From Cellvibrio fontiphilus (GTDB lineage: Bacteria; Pseudomonadota; Gammaproteobacteria; Pseudomonadales; Cellvibrionaceae), in the NCBI RefSeq assembly GCF_035317345.1, contig NZ_JAYKTU010000003.1: a stretch of DNA of 64,000 nt; one strand, written 5' to 3'. A program made the translations under genes and the position numbers. The notes under the pieces were generated by a model that saw only the letters and a list, made by a program, of their open reading frames with translations, was not told the DNA's origin and made no database searches. This document shows, piece by piece, positions 8,443 through 16,754 of this stretch; positions within the stretch are counted from its first letter, which is position 1; each line of letters opens with the position of its first letter.

Positions 8443-8524
8443 TTCATCTCAAAAAATGACAATTTTGAGATGAACTATGGATTATCGACCTGTATATCTC
8501 AATATTTTTAAATTTTGAGATGAA
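8443..8524. repeat. Perfect 12-bp inverted repeat with a third direct copy
   Basis: TTCATCTCAAAA (8443-8454), 8-base spacer, TTTTGAGATGAA (8463-8474). TTTTGAGATGAA recurs exactly at 8513-8524, and a partial opposite arm (ATCTCAA, 8496-8502) lies before that copy. The result is two half-overlapping inverted repeats 50 bases apart, just upstream of dgt. Spacing and repetition suggest binding sites for a dimeric regulator, or a hairpin. Confidence 0.6.
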
Positions 8525-8623
8525 ATGAAATATCCAAAACAACGCCAATCGCACCAACTTGGCCCCCGCTCAAAATTCTTCCGCACAACTTCAGCGCATA
8601 AAACCCTTTCTAAAAATCGCTCT

Positions 8624-8637
8624 GACAGGCGCCTGTC
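8624..8637. promoter_or_regulatory. 14-bp perfect palindrome, possible operator
   Basis: GACAGGCGCCTGTC is fully self-complementary with no spacer, about 85 bases upstream of the sigma-54-like promoter of the urea genes. A protein-binding site is plausible; no regulator can be assigned. Confidence 0.45.
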
Positions 8638-8720
8638 TCAAATTTTCTACGTTATTTAACTCATTGAATAGTATGAACTTTATGCTTTCACAGGGGATGG
8701 ATTCAGAGCGTAATTTTCAA

Positions 8721-8737
8721 TTGGCATAGTTTCTGCT
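8721..8737 (+). promoter_or_regulatory. Sigma-54 (RpoN)-type promoter of the urea operon
   Basis: TTGGCATAGTTTCTGCT matches the -24/-12 consensus YTGGCACGRNNNTTGCW at most positions, and the invariant GG and GC are exactly 10 bases apart. Transcription would start near 8747-8749, about 40 bases before the allophanate hydrolase ATG. Control of urea use by nitrogen status through NtrC and sigma-54 is established in other proteobacteria. Confidence 0.7.
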
Positions 8738-8739
8738 GA

Positions 8740-8753
8740 ATACAAACTTGTAT
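8740..8753. promoter_or_regulatory. ATACAA-AC-TTGTAT palindrome over the predicted start site
   Basis: Perfect 6-bp arms with a 2-base spacer, sitting at the +1 expected from the sigma-54-type promoter. A further TTGTAT follows at 8760-8765. Palindromes of this size suit GntR/FCD dimers, and such a regulator is encoded within this locus (14436-15158), so a repressor operator is a reasonable inference. Confidence 0.5.
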
Positions 8754-8789
8754 CCAAGATTGTATTTAAGATGTAACTGCGGGAACGAT

Positions 8790-10580
8790 ATGATGCAAAC
8801 GACCGGTTGGACTATTAGTGAATGGCTGAATGGCTACCGTGACCAGGGCCTGGTTGCGCGGACGGCGTTGCAAGCCTTGCGTGCACAGCTTGATGCCGAT
8901 GACGCAGCCTGGATTTATATTGTTTCTGCCGCTGAACTCGATGACCAAATCAGTGCATTGGAGGCTCTGGGTGATGCGCATAGCCTGCCTCTCTACGGCG
9001 TTCCCTTTGCAGTAAAAGACAATATCGATGTGGCCGGCCTTCCCACTACTGCCGCCTGCCCTGCCTTCACTTATATTCCTGATGCAGATGCCACCAGCGT
9101 CGCGCGCTTGAAGGCGGCGGGTGCCATTGTGCTCGGCAAAACCAACCTCGATCAATTTGCTACGGGGCTTGTGGGAACACGCTCGCCCTACGGCGCCGTG
9201 CCCAATTCATTTAATGCGGATTATGTATCCGGCGGTTCAAGCTCCGGTTCTGCCACCACCGTTGCCAAAGGTATCGTGCCGTTTAGTTTGGGAACCGACA
9301 CTGCAGGCTCGGGCCGCGTCCCCGCCGGTTTTAACAATATCGTCGGATTAAAACCCACCAAAGGTCGCTTCAGCACTACAGGTGTTGTGCCGGCATGCCG
9401 CAGTTTGGATTGCGTTTCTATTTTTTCACTCACTGTTGATGATGCAGAAAAAGTAGCAGCAGTCATGGAGGGTTTTGACGCAGCCGATGGTTATTCACGC
9501 ACAGCACCGGTAGTCGCCACCTATTTTTCTGCCACACCGCGTTTTGGTATTCCAGCATCACCCAATTGGTTTGGCGATGAACAAGCCAAAGCCGCGTGGG
9601 AAACCACGCTGCAAAAAATGCGCGCACTGAATGTGGAATTAATTGAAATAGATTTCACACCCATGTTTGCACTCGCGCAGCTTTTGTACGGCGGCCCCTG
9701 GGTTGCGGAGCGCCATGCAGCGATTGGCGGTTTTATGCAAGACCACGCACAGGAAATGAATGACGTTGTGCGCGGCATCATCGAACAGGCAACGCAATTT
9801 TCCGCCAGTGATGTGTTTAAAGCAGAATATCAACGCGCGGATTTTGCGCGCAGCATCCAAACCTTGGTATCCAGTGTGGATGCCTTATTAGTGCCCACAG
9901 CGCCGCGCCATCCGACTATTGCTGAGGTTGCTGCTGACCCCGTTGGGGTCAACAGCCAACTAGGAACCTATACCAATTTTGTCAACCTCGCCGATCTCTC
10001 TGCTCTCGCATTACCTGCTGTGATGCGTGGCGATGGCTTGCCCTTTGGCATCACCCTGATTGCACCCGCATGGCAAGACGCCGCACTCGCCGCCTTTGGA
10101 AAAAAATGGCATGTGGCAACTGAATTACCTTTGGGTGCAGTGAAAAAAATCCACCCGCAATTCATTCCGGAAAAAAAATCGCCCACCGGTTACGTGCGTC
10201 TCGCCGTTGTTGGGGCACATCTCACGGGTATGCCGCTCAATGTGCAATTACAGGAACGCAATGCACTGTTTGTTGAAAGCACATTCACTGCAAAAAACTA
10301 TCGCTTGTTTGCCTTACCCAATACCACACCACCCAAGCCCGGGCTGATTCGCACTGACAGTGATGGTGCAGAAATTATTGTGGAGTTGTGGGATGTCCCT
10401 GTACAGCACTTTGGCAGTTTCGTTGCCTTGATTCCTGCTCCCTTAGGCATTGGCACACTCACACTCAACGATGGCCGCGAAGTAAAAGGTTTTATTTGTG
10501 AAGGCGCTGCCGTGAATGGTGCAAAAGATATTACGCACTTGGGTGGATGGCGGGCGTACATCAAATCGTTACAAAAATAG
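8790..10580 (+). CDS. atzF: Allophanate hydrolase
   Basis: 596 residues from the first of two adjacent ATGs preceded by GGGA. It hydrolyses allophanate to CO2 and ammonia, the second step of the ATP-dependent urea amidolyase route. The N-terminal ~440 residues are an amidase-signature domain: AVKDNID holds the catalytic lysine, GGSSSGSATTVA the cis-serine, and TDTAGSGRVPA the nucleophilic serine. The C-terminal ~150 residues match the allophanate hydrolase C-terminal domain (LPFGITLIAPAWQDAALA to GWRAYIKSL). Urea carboxylase, which makes its substrate, follows after a repeat-filled 104-base gap. The sigma-54-type promoter upstream suggests expression under nitrogen limitation. Confidence 0.93.
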   Translation: MMQTTGWTISEWLNGYRDQGLVARTALQALRAQLDADDAAWIYIVSAAELDDQISALEALGDAHSLPLYGVPFAVKDNIDVAGLPTTAACPAFTYIPDADATSVARLKAAGAIVLGKTNLDQFATGLVGTRSPYGAVPNSFNADYVSGGSSSGSATTVAKGIVPFSLGTDTAGSGRVPAGFNNIVGLKPTKGRFSTTGVVPACRSLDCVSIFSLTVDDAEKVAAVMEGFDAADGYSRTAPVVATYFSATPRFGIPASPNWFGDEQAKAAWETTLQKMRALNVELIEIDFTPMFALAQLLYGGPWVAERHAAIGGFMQDHAQEMNDVVRGIIEQATQFSASDVFKAEYQRADFARSIQTLVSSVDALLVPTAPRHPTIAEVAADPVGVNSQLGTYTNFVNLADLSALALPAVMRGDGLPFGITLIAPAWQDAALAAFGKKWHVATELPLGAVKKIHPQFIPEKKSPTGYVRLAVVGAHLTGMPLNVQLQERNALFVESTFTAKNYRLFALPNTTPPKPGLIRTDSDGAEIIVELWDVPVQHFGSFVALIPAPLGIGTLTLNDGREVKGFICEGAAVNGAKDITHLGGWRAYIKSLQK

Positions 10581-10582
10581 AA

Positions 10583-10659
10583 CCCCACCCTGGCCCTCCC
10601 CTTAAAAAGGGAAGGGAGTAAAGCGCCTCCACCTGACAAGGGGGAGGTTGGGAGGGGGT
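10583..10659. repeat. Imperfect palindromic repeat between atzF and urea carboxylase
   Basis: The left arm CCCCACCCTGGCCCTCCCC is nearly complementary to the right arm GGGGGAGGTTGGGAGGGGG, with an inner CCCTTAAAAAGGG-like hairpin. It fills most of the gap between two co-oriented genes. It resembles dispersed C/T-rich palindromic repeats seen in several gammaproteobacterial genomes. It may dampen read-through or stabilise the upstream mRNA. Confidence 0.65.
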
Positions 10660-10684
10660 AAAAAATTACAGCCGGAGAAGAACC

Positions 10685-13600
10685 ATGTTAAAGACCGTAC
10701 TCATTGCCAACCGCGGGGAAATTGCGGTACGCATTGCCAAAACCCTGAAAAAAATGGGCATTGAATCTGTTGCTGTTTATTCCGATGCAGACCGCAACTC
10801 CGCGCATGTCACGGCCTGCGACAAAGCGGTTTGCCTGGGTGGTAATACGGCGGCAGAAAGTTATTTAAAAGCGGATTTAATTCTGGCCGCGGCAAAAGAA
10901 ACCGGCGCACAGGCAATTATTCCCGGTTACGGTTTTCTCTCTGAAAATGCAAAATTTTGCGAGCAATGCGAAGCAGAAGGTATCGCATTTTGTGGCCCTA
11001 CTCCCGCGCAAATTCGTGAATTCGGTTTAAAACATACCTCACGTGAACTGGCCGAAAAAGCCGGTGTGCCACTAACCCCTGGCACCGGTTTATTAGACTC
11101 TGTAGAAGAAGCTACTGCCGCTGCCGCAAAACTGGGTTACCCGGTCATGTTAAAAAGCACCGCCGGTGGTGGTGGGATTGGATTAACCCGCTGCAACAGC
11201 GAAGCAGAATTAATCGCGGCCTATGAAAGTGTTAAACGTTTAGGGCAAAACTTTTTTAGCGACAGCGGTGTATTCCTTGAGCGCTTTGTGGATAACGCCC
11301 GCCATGTGGAAGTGCAAATTTTTGGCGACGGCAAGGGTAATGTCCTCGCACTGGGTGAACGCGATTGCTCACTGCAGCGCCGCAACCAAAAAGTGGTAGA
11401 GGAAACACCTGCCCCTAATTTGCCGGCTGCGACTCGCGAAAAATTATTAGCAGCCTCGGTCAGTCTGGGCAAAATGGTGAACTACCGCTCCGCCGGCACC
11501 ATTGAATATATTTACGATGCCGCGCGCGATGAATTTTATTTTCTGGAAGTAAATACTCGCTTGCAGGTAGAGCACCCCATTACCGAAGCCTGCACTGGCG
11601 TTGATCTGGTGGAGTGGATGATTCTCACCGCTGCCGGTACACCACCCAAATTGGATATTGACATAAATCCACAGGGTGCGGCGATTGAAGTGCGTCTGTA
11701 CGCCGAAGACCCGGTACGCGATTTCCAACCATCGCCCGGGGTATTAACTGACGTAGTGTTTTCTGAAGCAGCGCGTATCGATACCTGGGTTTCCACCGGC
11801 ACTGAGGTCTCGCCTTACTACGATCCAATGATCGCCAAGATTATTGTGTATGGCAAAGATCGCGCCGATGCGATTGCCAAGATGATCGCTGCACTCAATG
11901 AAACACGCGTAGCCGGCATAGCTACTAACCTGGATTATTTACGCCAAATTATTGCGACGGATTTTTTTGCCAGCGGTGATGTAGCCACTAACAAATTGGC
12001 GAGCTTCGATTACAGCGCGCCTGTAGTGGAAGTTTTACAACCCGGCACCTACACCAGTGTGCAGGATTACCCCGGACGCGTGGGCTTATGGAGCATTGGT
12101 GTTCCGCCTTCAGGGCCAATGGATGATTACTCCTTCCGCTTGGCTAACCGCATTGTGGGCAACCATGAGAGTGCGGCCGCGCTGGAATACACCATCATTG
12201 GACCACAATTAAAATTCCATCGCGATGCAATTATTGCGCTCACCGGTGCAAGCTCACCGGCAAAAATCGATGGTGAATTAATTCCTTTCTGGCAACCAGT
12301 TGCCATTAAAGCCGGACAAGTGTTAGAGGTTGGCAAAGCCGAATTGGGTTGCCGTGGTTACCTTGCAGTGCGCAATGGTTTTGATGTGCCAGTGTATTTG
12401 GGTAGCCGCTCTACGTTTGCACTTGGGCAATTTGGTGGCCATGCAGGTCGAACCCTGCGCGCTACCGACATGTTACCCATTAGCAACCCAACTATTGCGG
12501 CCTGCACTACACCCGCGCCTGTTTTTACACCAGCCGCTGCACCGGTTGAATTAATTCCTGCCTGTTTCTCTGCAGCATCCACCGAGTGGGAAATTGGTGT
12601 GCTTTACGGCCCACACGGTGCGCCGGATTTTTTCAAACCCGAAGCGATTGAAATGTTTTTCTCCACGGCTTGGGAAGTGCATTACAACTCCAACCGTTTG
12701 GGTATTCGTTTAAATGGCCCCAAACCCACATGGACACGCAGTGATGGCGGTGAAGCGGGTTTGCACCCGTCCAATATTCACGATACTGAATACGCCGTAG
12801 GCTCCATTAATTTCACTGGCGATATGCCGGTTATTCTCACCAAAGACGGCCCCAGCCTCGGTGGTTTTGTTTGCCCCGTTACTATTGTTAAAGCCGAACT
12901 CTGGAAGGTCGGCCAGGTAAAACCTGGCGATAAAATTCGTTTTGTGCGCATGAGTTTTGATGATGCACTGAATCTGGAAAAAGCACAGGACAGCGCAATT
13001 GCAGCACTCGCGCCACTCACTGCCTTTGCTAAAACCGCTATCACTGTTCCATCTGACACTATTTCCGAATGTATTGTTGCTGCACTGCCACCGCAGGGCA
13101 GTCGTCCACTGGTGAGCTATCGCCAGGCCGGTGACAAATATATTTTGTTGGAATACGGCGACAATATTCTGGAGTTAAGTTTGCGCTTGCGTGTACACGC
13201 GCTCATGGAAGCACTGAAAAAATCACCAATTGAAGGAGTTATTGAATTATCACCCGGTGTGCGTTCGCTGCAAATTAATTACGACAGCCGCGTGATTCAC
13301 CAACGCGATTTAATTGCACAGTTATTGGTTATTGAAGAAACACTGAGTGATGCACGTGACATTAAAGTGCCCAGCCGCATTGTGCACCTGCCCATGGCAT
13401 TTGAAGATTCAGCGACACTGGATGCGGTAGCGCGCTATCGCCAATCGGTGCGCGATACTGCGCCCTGGCTACCAAGCAATACCGAATTCATGCGCCGCAT
13501 TAACGGCTTGGACTCCATCGACCATGTTAAACAAATTATTTTTGACACCAGCTATATGGTGTTGGGTTTGGGCGATGTTTATCTGGGCGCGCCTTGCGCT

Positions 13601-14317
13601 GTGCCCGTTGACCCGCGCCACCGTTTGCTCACTTCCAAATACAACCCTGCGCGCACTTACACCGCCGAAGGTACAGTCGGTATTGGCGGCGTTTATATGT
13701 GTATTTACGGTATGGATTCACCCGGCGGCTACCAACTGGTTGGTCGAACGCTACCGATTTGGAACAAATTCCTGAAAAACCCCGTGTTTAAAAATGGCGA
13801 ACCCTGGCTGCTGAAATTCTTTGACCGCGTGCGCTACTACGAAGTGAGCGAGGAAGAATTAACTGCGCAGCGCGAAGCCTTTCGTGAAGGCCGCATGAGT
13901 TTAAAAATCGAAGAAGCTTATTTCAGCCTCGCCGAACACGAACAATTCCTGCAAGACAACGCCGCGAGCATCGCTGAATTCAAAACCAAACAGCAAGCCG
14001 CCTTCACCAAAGAAGTGGCGCTCTGGCAAGCGGATGAAGAAAAAAATGTGGATGCCGCGCTGCAAGTGAAAATTAACACCAATCCAATTGAAGTGGATGG
14101 CCATGCCGTTACTGCCGATATTAGCGGCAATATTTGGAAATTGCTGGTGGAGCCAGGGCAATTTGTGGAGCCAGACCAACCATTGTTAATTGTTGAAGCA
14201 ATGAAGATGGAATTTTCGGTTTACGCCGACCGCGCGGCAAAAGTGAGTGCGATTCACGTTGAACCGGGCAAGCAAGTTAACGCAGGCGATTTGTTGTTGG
14301 TGCTTGAGACAGATTGA
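10685..14317 (+). CDS. uca: Urea carboxylase (biotin-dependent)
   Basis: 1210 residues. It carboxylates urea to allophanate using ATP, bicarbonate and covalently bound biotin. Domains in order: biotin carboxylase (1-450; IANRGEIAVRIAK at the N terminus, the TAGGGGIGL glycine loop, FLEVNTRLQVEHPITE), a carboxyltransferase region of the AHS1/AHS2 (KipI/KipA-like) type (~460-1090; YPGRVGLWSIGVPPSGPMD), and a C-terminal biotinyl domain with EAMKMEF, biotinylated at K1174. Length agrees with known bacterial urea carboxylases. With the adjacent allophanate hydrolase it forms a nickel-free alternative to urease. The ribosome site is GGAGAAG just before the ATG. The urea-carboxylase-associated aminomethyltransferase genes found in some clusters are absent. 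Confidence 0.95.
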   Translation: MLKTVLIANRGEIAVRIAKTLKKMGIESVAVYSDADRNSAHVTACDKAVCLGGNTAAESYLKADLILAAAKETGAQAIIPGYGFLSENAKFCEQCEAEGIAFCGPTPAQIREFGLKHTSRELAEKAGVPLTPGTGLLDSVEEATAAAAKLGYPVMLKSTAGGGGIGLTRCNSEAELIAAYESVKRLGQNFFSDSGVFLERFVDNARHVEVQIFGDGKGNVLALGERDCSLQRRNQKVVEETPAPNLPAATREKLLAASVSLGKMVNYRSAGTIEYIYDAARDEFYFLEVNTRLQVEHPITEACTGVDLVEWMILTAAGTPPKLDIDINPQGAAIEVRLYAEDPVRDFQPSPGVLTDVVFSEAARIDTWVSTGTEVSPYYDPMIAKIIVYGKDRADAIAKMIAALNETRVAGIATNLDYLRQIIATDFFASGDVATNKLASFDYSAPVVEVLQPGTYTSVQDYPGRVGLWSIGVPPSGPMDDYSFRLANRIVGNHESAAALEYTIIGPQLKFHRDAIIALTGASSPAKIDGELIPFWQPVAIKAGQVLEVGKAELGCRGYLAVRNGFDVPVYLGSRSTFALGQFGGHAGRTLRATDMLPISNPTIAACTTPAPVFTPAAAPVELIPACFSAASTEWEIGVLYGPHGAPDFFKPEAIEMFFSTAWEVHYNSNRLGIRLNGPKPTWTRSDGGEAGLHPSNIHDTEYAVGSINFTGDMPVILTKDGPSLGGFVCPVTIVKAELWKVGQVKPGDKIRFVRMSFDDALNLEKAQDSAIAALAPLTAFAKTAITVPSDTISECIVAALPPQGSRPLVSYRQAGDKYILLEYGDNILELSLRLRVHALMEALKKSPIEGVIELSPGVRSLQINYDSRVIHQRDLIAQLLVIEETLSDARDIKVPSRIVHLPMAFEDSATLDAVARYRQSVRDTAPWLPSNTEFMRRINGLDSIDHVKQIIFDTSYMVLGLGDVYLGAPCAVPVDPRHRLLTSKYNPARTYTAEGTVGIGGVYMCIYGMDSPGGYQLVGRTLPIWNKFLKNPVFKNGEPWLLKFFDRVRYYEVSEEELTAQREAFREGRMSLKIEEAYFSLAEHEQFLQDNAASIAEFKTKQQAAFTKEVALWQADEEKNVDAALQVKINTNPIEVDGHAVTADISGNIWKLLVEPGQFVEPDQPLLIVEAMKMEFSVYADRAAKVSAIHVEPGKQVNAGDLLLVLETD

Positions 14318-14330
14318 TTTAAAACACGAA

Positions 14331-14426
14331 CGTAGGTTGGTGGTGAGCGAAGCGAACCCCAACATGACAGGGTTCGACATTTACGCGTTGCTTATGTTGG
14401 GGTTCGTTCCTCACCACCAACCTACG
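14331..14426. repeat. Long near-perfect inverted repeat before the GntR gene
   Basis: The outer arms GTAGGTTGGTGGTGAG (from 14332) and their complement (ending 14425) are exact; with the flanking C/G the match is 17 bp. An inner pair CGAACCCCAACAT/ATGTTGGGGTTCG (14353-14365, 14394-14406) is also exact. The element occupies almost the whole space between urea carboxylase and the regulator, ending 10 bases before the regulator's ATG. It starts with the same GTAGGTTGG as the element at 18453. It has the look of a small non-autonomous palindromic element (REP/MITE-like). Confidence 0.8.
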
Positions 14427-14435
14427 GTAAAAAAT

Positions 14436-15158
14436 ATGAAGCTGATCAAACCCGAAAAAACCAAAAAGAAAGCCGATGAACCGCGCACCAATTTAACTGA
14501 GCGGATTTATCAAATCATTAAGGACGATATTTTTTCGTTCCGTTTGGTTCCGGGTGATCGCTTTAGTGAAAACGAAATTGCCGAGCGTGTCGCCGCCAGC
14601 CGCACCCCTGTGCGTGAAGCACTGGCACGATTGCAGCGCGAGGGCTATGTGGATGTTTCCTTCCGCAGCGGCTGGAAGGTAAATCCCTTTGATTTCAAAA
14701 AATTTGAACAGCTCTATGACGTGCGCATTATTTTGGAATTGGCAGCGATTAAAAAACTCTGCGAAATGGAAAGCGCACCGGACTTGGAAGACGTAAAACG
14801 TATTTGGCTGGTAAAACCGGAAGAGCGTTTAAAAGATGGGCCTACGGTTTGTGCATTGGATGAACGCTTTCATGAACAGTTAATTGAAGCGACCGGTAAT
14901 ATGGAAATGGCACGTATCCACCATGAAATTACCGAACGGCTGCGCATAATTCGCCGTATCGATTTTACCCAGCGCAACCGGATTGAAGCCACCTACGAAG
15001 AACACGCCAAAATCCTGCGCACTATTATCGAACGGCGAGCAGAAGATGCAAAAAGTTATTTAAAAACCCACATAGAAGCGAGTAAAGCAGAAGTACGAAA
15101 AATTACCCTGCACATGCTCTATGAAGCACAACAGCAACACCCGGATACAAGCGACTAA
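14436..15158 (+). CDS. GntR/FadR-family (FCD domain) transcriptional regulator
   Basis: 240 residues from the ATG right after the palindromic element; an open frame extends 63 codons upstream but through the repeat and the end of urea carboxylase. The winged helix-turn-helix (~22-90) shows the GntR core: LTERIYQIIKDDIF, then SENEIAERVAASRTPVREALARLQREG. The remaining ~145 residues are an alpha-helical FCD ligand domain, with metal-binding candidates in ALDERFHEQLI, HHEITERLR and HAKILRTIIER. It lies between the catabolic genes and the transporter genes and probably controls the locus in response to a urea-pathway metabolite. The element leaves no obvious Shine-Dalgarno sequence, so expression may be weak or the start may differ. 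Confidence 0.88.
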   Translation: MKLIKPEKTKKKADEPRTNLTERIYQIIKDDIFSFRLVPGDRFSENEIAERVAASRTPVREALARLQREGYVDVSFRSGWKVNPFDFKKFEQLYDVRIILELAAIKKLCEMESAPDLEDVKRIWLVKPEERLKDGPTVCALDERFHEQLIEATGNMEMARIHHEITERLRIIRRIDFTQRNRIEATYEEHAKILRTIIERRAEDAKSYLKTHIEASKAEVRKITLHMLYEAQQQHPDTSD

Positions 15159-15180
15159 TACTAAAAATTTCCACCTAAGA

Positions 15181-15239
15181 GCGACAACCGATGAATGCCC
15201 GAAGCACATTCACCGGATCATGGAAGAAAAAGTTGTCGC
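15181..15239. promoter_or_regulatory. Inverted repeat upstream of urtA
   Basis: GCGACAAC (15181-15188) pairs exactly with GTTGTCGC (15232-15239), and an inner GATGAATG/CATTCA pair adds to the stem. It lies in the 202-base gap between the regulator and urtA and could be an attenuator or terminator-like hairpin, though no T-run follows. No sigma-54 motif was found in this gap. Confidence 0.4.
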
Positions 15240-15360
15240 CCACTAAAAGCGTTTTGCAAAACGGCGTTACCGGAAAAACATTTATTTTTATTCACAGCAT
15301 AAAAATAAATGTAAGAAGTAAAAAACCACTGAGTCATTAAACCATCTAGGAGCTAGACCC

Positions 15361-16659
15361 ATGAAGCTGAAGAAGATAGCAAAACATGTCGGGGCACTCG
15401 GTATCGCCTGCGGCTTAACCATCGCCTCTTTTAGTGCAGCAGCGGCTGACACCATTAAAGTTGGTATTCTCCACTCACTCTCCGGCACTATGGCCATTTC
15501 AGAAACCACCCTGAAAGATACCATGCTGATGTTGATTGAAGAGCAAAACAAAAAAGGTGGTTTGCTCGGCAAAAAATTGGAGCCCGTTGTAGTTGACCCA
15601 GCTTCAAACTGGCCACTGTTTGCGGAAAAAACCCGCGAGCTGTTAACCAAAGACAAGGTAGCTGCGATCTTCGGTTGTTGGACATCCGTATCTCGCAAAT
15701 CGGTATTGCCGGTAATCGAAGAATTGAACGGCGTGCTGTTTTACCCGGTGCAATACGAAGGTGAAGAATCATCGCGCAACGTGTTTTACACAGGCGCAGC
15801 GCCAAACCAACAGGCAATTCCCGCTGTTGATTACTTAATGAAAGACATGAAAGTGAAGCGTTGGGTATTGGCGGGTACCGACTATGTTTACCCACGCACC
15901 ACCAACAAAATCCTGGAAGCTTATTTGATGTCCAAAGGCGTTGCCAAAGAAGACATCATGATTAACTACACTCCATTCGGTCACTCAGATTGGCAAAACA
16001 TTGTTGCTGACATCAAGCGCTTTGGTTCAGCTGGTAAAAAGACTGCCGTAGTGTCCACCATTAACGGTGATGCCAACGTGCCTTTCTATCGCGAACTGGG
16101 CAACCAAAAAGTAACTGCGGAAGACATCCCTGTTGTTGCTTTCTCTGTAGGTGAAGAAGAGCTTTCCGGTATAGATACCAAACCATTGGTTGGTCATCTG
16201 GCAGCATGGAACTACTTCATGAGCGTAGAAAATCCTGCGAACGAAGCCTTCATCAAACAATGGAAAGCCTTTATCAAAAACGACAAGCGCGTAACCAACG
16301 ATCCAATGGAAGCTCACTACATTGGCTTCAATATGTGGGTAAAAGCTGTTGAGAAAGCCGGCAGTACCGATACCGACAAAGTGGTTGATGCCATTGTTGG
16401 TGTGGAAGTACCCAACCTGACCGGCGGCGTCAGCAAAATGTTGCCTAACCATCACATCACCAAACCAGTGCTGATTGGCGAAATTCAGGAAGACGGTCAA
16501 TTCCTCACTGTGTGGGAAACCGAAGGTCTGGTTGCGGGCGATGCCTGGTCTGACTTCCTCGAAGGCTCCAAAGATCTGGAATCTGATTGGGTAAGTTTGA
16601 AGTGTGGTAACTACAACACCAAAACCAAAAAATGTTTGGGTGCTGCTGCAGCGCAGTAA
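15361..16659 (+). CDS. urtA: Urea ABC transporter, substrate-binding protein
   Basis: 432 residues with an N-terminal Sec signal peptide (KHVGALGIACGLTIASFSAAAA). It is a periplasmic binding protein of the branched-chain amino-acid type (Peripla_BP_6) adapted to urea or short amides. DTIKVGILHSLSGTMAISE opens the mature domain; GCWTSVSRKSVLPVIEE, LFYPVQYEGEESSRNVFYTGA and TDYVYPRTTNKILEAY are characteristic of UrtA. It is first in urtABCDE and preceded by GGAGCTAG. Its position beside urea amidolyase genes supports urea as substrate rather than amino acids. Confidence 0.95.
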   Translation: MKLKKIAKHVGALGIACGLTIASFSAAAADTIKVGILHSLSGTMAISETTLKDTMLMLIEEQNKKGGLLGKKLEPVVVDPASNWPLFAEKTRELLTKDKVAAIFGCWTSVSRKSVLPVIEELNGVLFYPVQYEGEESSRNVFYTGAAPNQQAIPAVDYLMKDMKVKRWVLAGTDYVYPRTTNKILEAYLMSKGVAKEDIMINYTPFGHSDWQNIVADIKRFGSAGKKTAVVSTINGDANVPFYRELGNQKVTAEDIPVVAFSVGEEELSGIDTKPLVGHLAAWNYFMSVENPANEAFIKQWKAFIKNDKRVTNDPMEAHYIGFNMWVKAVEKAGSTDTDKVVDAIVGVEVPNLTGGVSKMLPNHHITKPVLIGEIQEDGQFLTVWETEGLVAGDAWSDFLEGSKDLESDWVSLKCGNYNTKTKKCLGAAAAQ

Positions 16660-16754
16660 TTCATGAAAAAGGATTTCTTCCCGGGCCTGCCCCGGGGAGA
16701 AATACCAAAACAATATTTAAAACCGTTTATATTTGCTTCCACCGAGACAAGACT

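Larger units (their letters stand above)
8348..8789. other. Regulatory gap between dgt and the urea locus
   Basis: 442 bases between divergent genes. It contains a 12-bp inverted repeat with a further direct copy, a 14-bp GACAGGCGCCTGTC palindrome, a sigma-54-like promoter and an ATACAA-AC-TTGTAT palindrome, each listed separately. A GCACCA half-site at 8551-8556 is reminiscent of one arm of an NtrC site, but the second arm is poor. No coding sequence or RNA gene is recognisable. Confidence 0.7.

Noticed and set aside
8548..8566. NtrC enhancer upstream of the urea promoter
   Set aside because: GCACCA is present as one arm, but the opposite arm TTGGCC does not fit TGGTGC, so the site is too weak to call.
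8748..8789. Longer start of allophanate hydrolase at a TTG
   Set aside because: It would begin at the predicted transcription start and lacks a ribosome site; the ATG at 8790 has one.
14247..14435. Extended N terminus of the GntR regulator
   Set aside because: This frame lies within the urea carboxylase end and the palindromic element, and does not resemble the GntR N terminus.
15159..15360. Sigma-54 promoter in front of urtA
   Set aside because: No GG-N10-GC pair with suitable context was found in this gap.
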